A DNA stretch of 6,379 nt from Flavobacteriaceae bacterium. Its GTDB lineage: Bacteria > Bacteroidota > Bacteroidia > Flavobacteriales > Flavobacteriaceae. Both the position numbers and the translations under genes were made by a program. Within the stretch, counting starts at the first letter, position 1; each line of letters begins with the position of its first letter. Where the stretch lies: NCBI GenBank assembly GCA_026992695.1, contig JALWYP010000225.1, positions 1-6,379 of the forward strand, read 5' to 3'. Below, piece by piece: positions 5,535 to 6,379 of the stretch. Under the pieces are notes generated by a model. It had not been told where the DNA came from. It worked only from the letters and a program-made list of their open reading frames with translations, and searched no databases.

Positions 5535-6379
5535 CTAAAAGCAAAAACATTCTCACAGATTCTTTTAACAGAAAACACACCTATCTGCGTATTTCACTAA
5601 TTGAGCGTTGTAACTTGCGTTGCACGTATTGTATGCCGGCAGAAGGCATTTCACTAACTCCTCGTGAACACTTAATGCGCTATGAAGAAATATACGAAAT
5701 TGCCAAAATTTTTGTAGATAACGGCGTAAACAAAATTCGCTTAACAGGTGGCGAACCTTTTATTAGAAAGGATATTGGTTTTATTTTTGAAAAACTGGCT
5801 TCTCTAAATGTTGAACTGGCAATTACCACAAATGGCGTTACTATTAATAAGCATATTGAAACTTTAAAAAAGAATAAAATAAACAACATTAACATTAGTC
5901 TTGACACGCTTATTGCCGAAAAATTTAAAGAAATAACACGAAGAGATGACTTTACCAAAGTATATAATAATTTGTTGTTACTGGTAAACAAAGGTTTTAA
6001 CGTTAAAATAAACGCTGTACTAATAAAAGATTTTAACGATAACGAAATAATAGATTTTATTAATCTTACTAAAGACCTTCCGGTTACCTTTCGGTTTATC
6101 GAGTTTATGCCTTTTGACGGGAATAAGTGGAATAAAAGCAAATTGGTTTCACAAAAAGAAATTTTAACACAAGTTGAAAAATATTTTTTAAAAGACCAAC
6201 TCATTCGTTTACAAGATGCACCAAACGACACTTCCAAAAACTATAAAATAAAAGGCTACAAAGGAAGCTTTGCTATTATTTCTTCGGTTACCAATCCGTT
6301 TTGTGATAGTTGTAACAGGTTGCGATTAACCGCAGACGGAAAATTAAAAAATTGCCTTTTTTCTTCAACCGAACAAGAT
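5531..6379 (+). CDS. moaA: GTP 3',8-cyclase MoaA, radical SAM (C-terminus off window)
   Basis: MoaA uses two 4Fe-4S clusters and S-adenosylmethionine to cyclise GTP, the first step of molybdenum cofactor synthesis, and passes the product to MoaC. The frame opens at ATG 5531, overlapping the moaCB stop by four bases, and stays open for 283 codons to the right edge. The radical-SAM cluster motif CNLRCTYC (Cys27, 31, 34) and the SAM-binding TGGEP (72-76) are present. The C-terminal substrate cluster is also visible as Cys258, Cys261 and Cys275 (CxxC-N13-C), with NRLRLTADG (262-270) supplying the two Arg that bind GTP in the family. With a family length near 330, roughly 45 residues are missing, including the expected C-terminal Gly-Gly. 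An antisense open frame at 5680-6237 is a shadow of this gene. Overlap with moaCB implies translational coupling. Confidence 0.96.
   Translation, partial: MTKSKNILTDSFNRKHTYLRISLIERCNLRCTYCMPAEGISLTPREHLMRYEEIYEIAKIFVDNGVNKIRLTGGEPFIRKDIGFIFEKLASLNVELAITTNGVTINKHIETLKKNKINNINISLDTLIAEKFKEITRRDDFTKVYNNLLLLVNKGFNVKINAVLIKDFNDNEIIDFINLTKDLPVTFRFIEFMPFDGNKWNKSKLVSQKEILTQVEKYFLKDQLIRLQDAPNDTSKNYKIKGYKGSFAIISSVTNPFCDSCNRLRLTADGKLKNCLFSSTEQD

Noticed and set aside
5375..5578. Minus-strand open frame of 67 codons
   Set aside because: It spans the moaCB-moaA junction in antisense and resembles no known protein.
5680..6237. Open frame of 185 codons on the minus strand
   Set aside because: It lies wholly inside moaA, whose frame carries all radical-SAM and C-terminal cluster motifs; the antisense product is low-complexity (Ser, Phe, Leu, Ile) as expected of an AT-rich shadow.

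Overview
The window looks like chromosomal DNA from a member of the Bacteroidota, most likely a Flavobacteriaceae-type organism. The support is AT-rich composition, several copies of the phylum's TAnnTTTG -7 promoter element just upstream of start codons, A-rich rather than Shine-Dalgarno leaders for most genes, and proteins of flavobacterial flavour. Genus and species cannot be read from the sequence.

Layout. Positions 1-383 (minus strand) hold the first 127 codons of a small secreted lipoprotein that runs off the left edge. Next, all on the minus strand, comes a housekeeping block that reads from right to left: rplY (ribosomal protein bL25, 4220-3582), an intrinsic terminator (3559-3532), pth (peptidyl-tRNA hydrolase, 3506-2862), ribF (riboflavin kinase/FAD synthetase, 2861-1932) and serS (seryl-tRNA synthetase, 1771-500). 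The ribF GTG start abuts the pth stop codon, so those two are cotranscribed. serS has its own promoter with a full TTTG-N19-TAACTTTG match.

The 399-base gap at 4221-4619 separates this block from a divergent plus-strand operon. It holds the rplY promoter, an imperfect inverted repeat (4413-4455), seven tandem 8-bp units (4495-4550), four 7-bp units (4557-4584) and the promoter of the plus-strand genes. I see no gene in it.

The plus-strand operon makes molybdenum cofactor. moaCB (4620-5534) fuses cyclic pyranopterin monophosphate synthase to a MoaB/Mog-type molybdopterin adenylyltransferase domain. moaA (from 5531, cut by the right edge) is the radical-SAM GTP 3',8-cyclase and overlaps moaCB by ATGA. 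MoaA and the MoaC domain together convert GTP to cPMP, and the Mog-type domain acts later, adenylating molybdopterin before metal insertion.

I found no convincing new biological system. The genes are all of known type. The items most worth checking are the repeat arrays abutting the moaCB promoter, a strong Shine-Dalgarno-like motif before moaA in a phylum that rarely uses one, and the terminator between rplY and pth.
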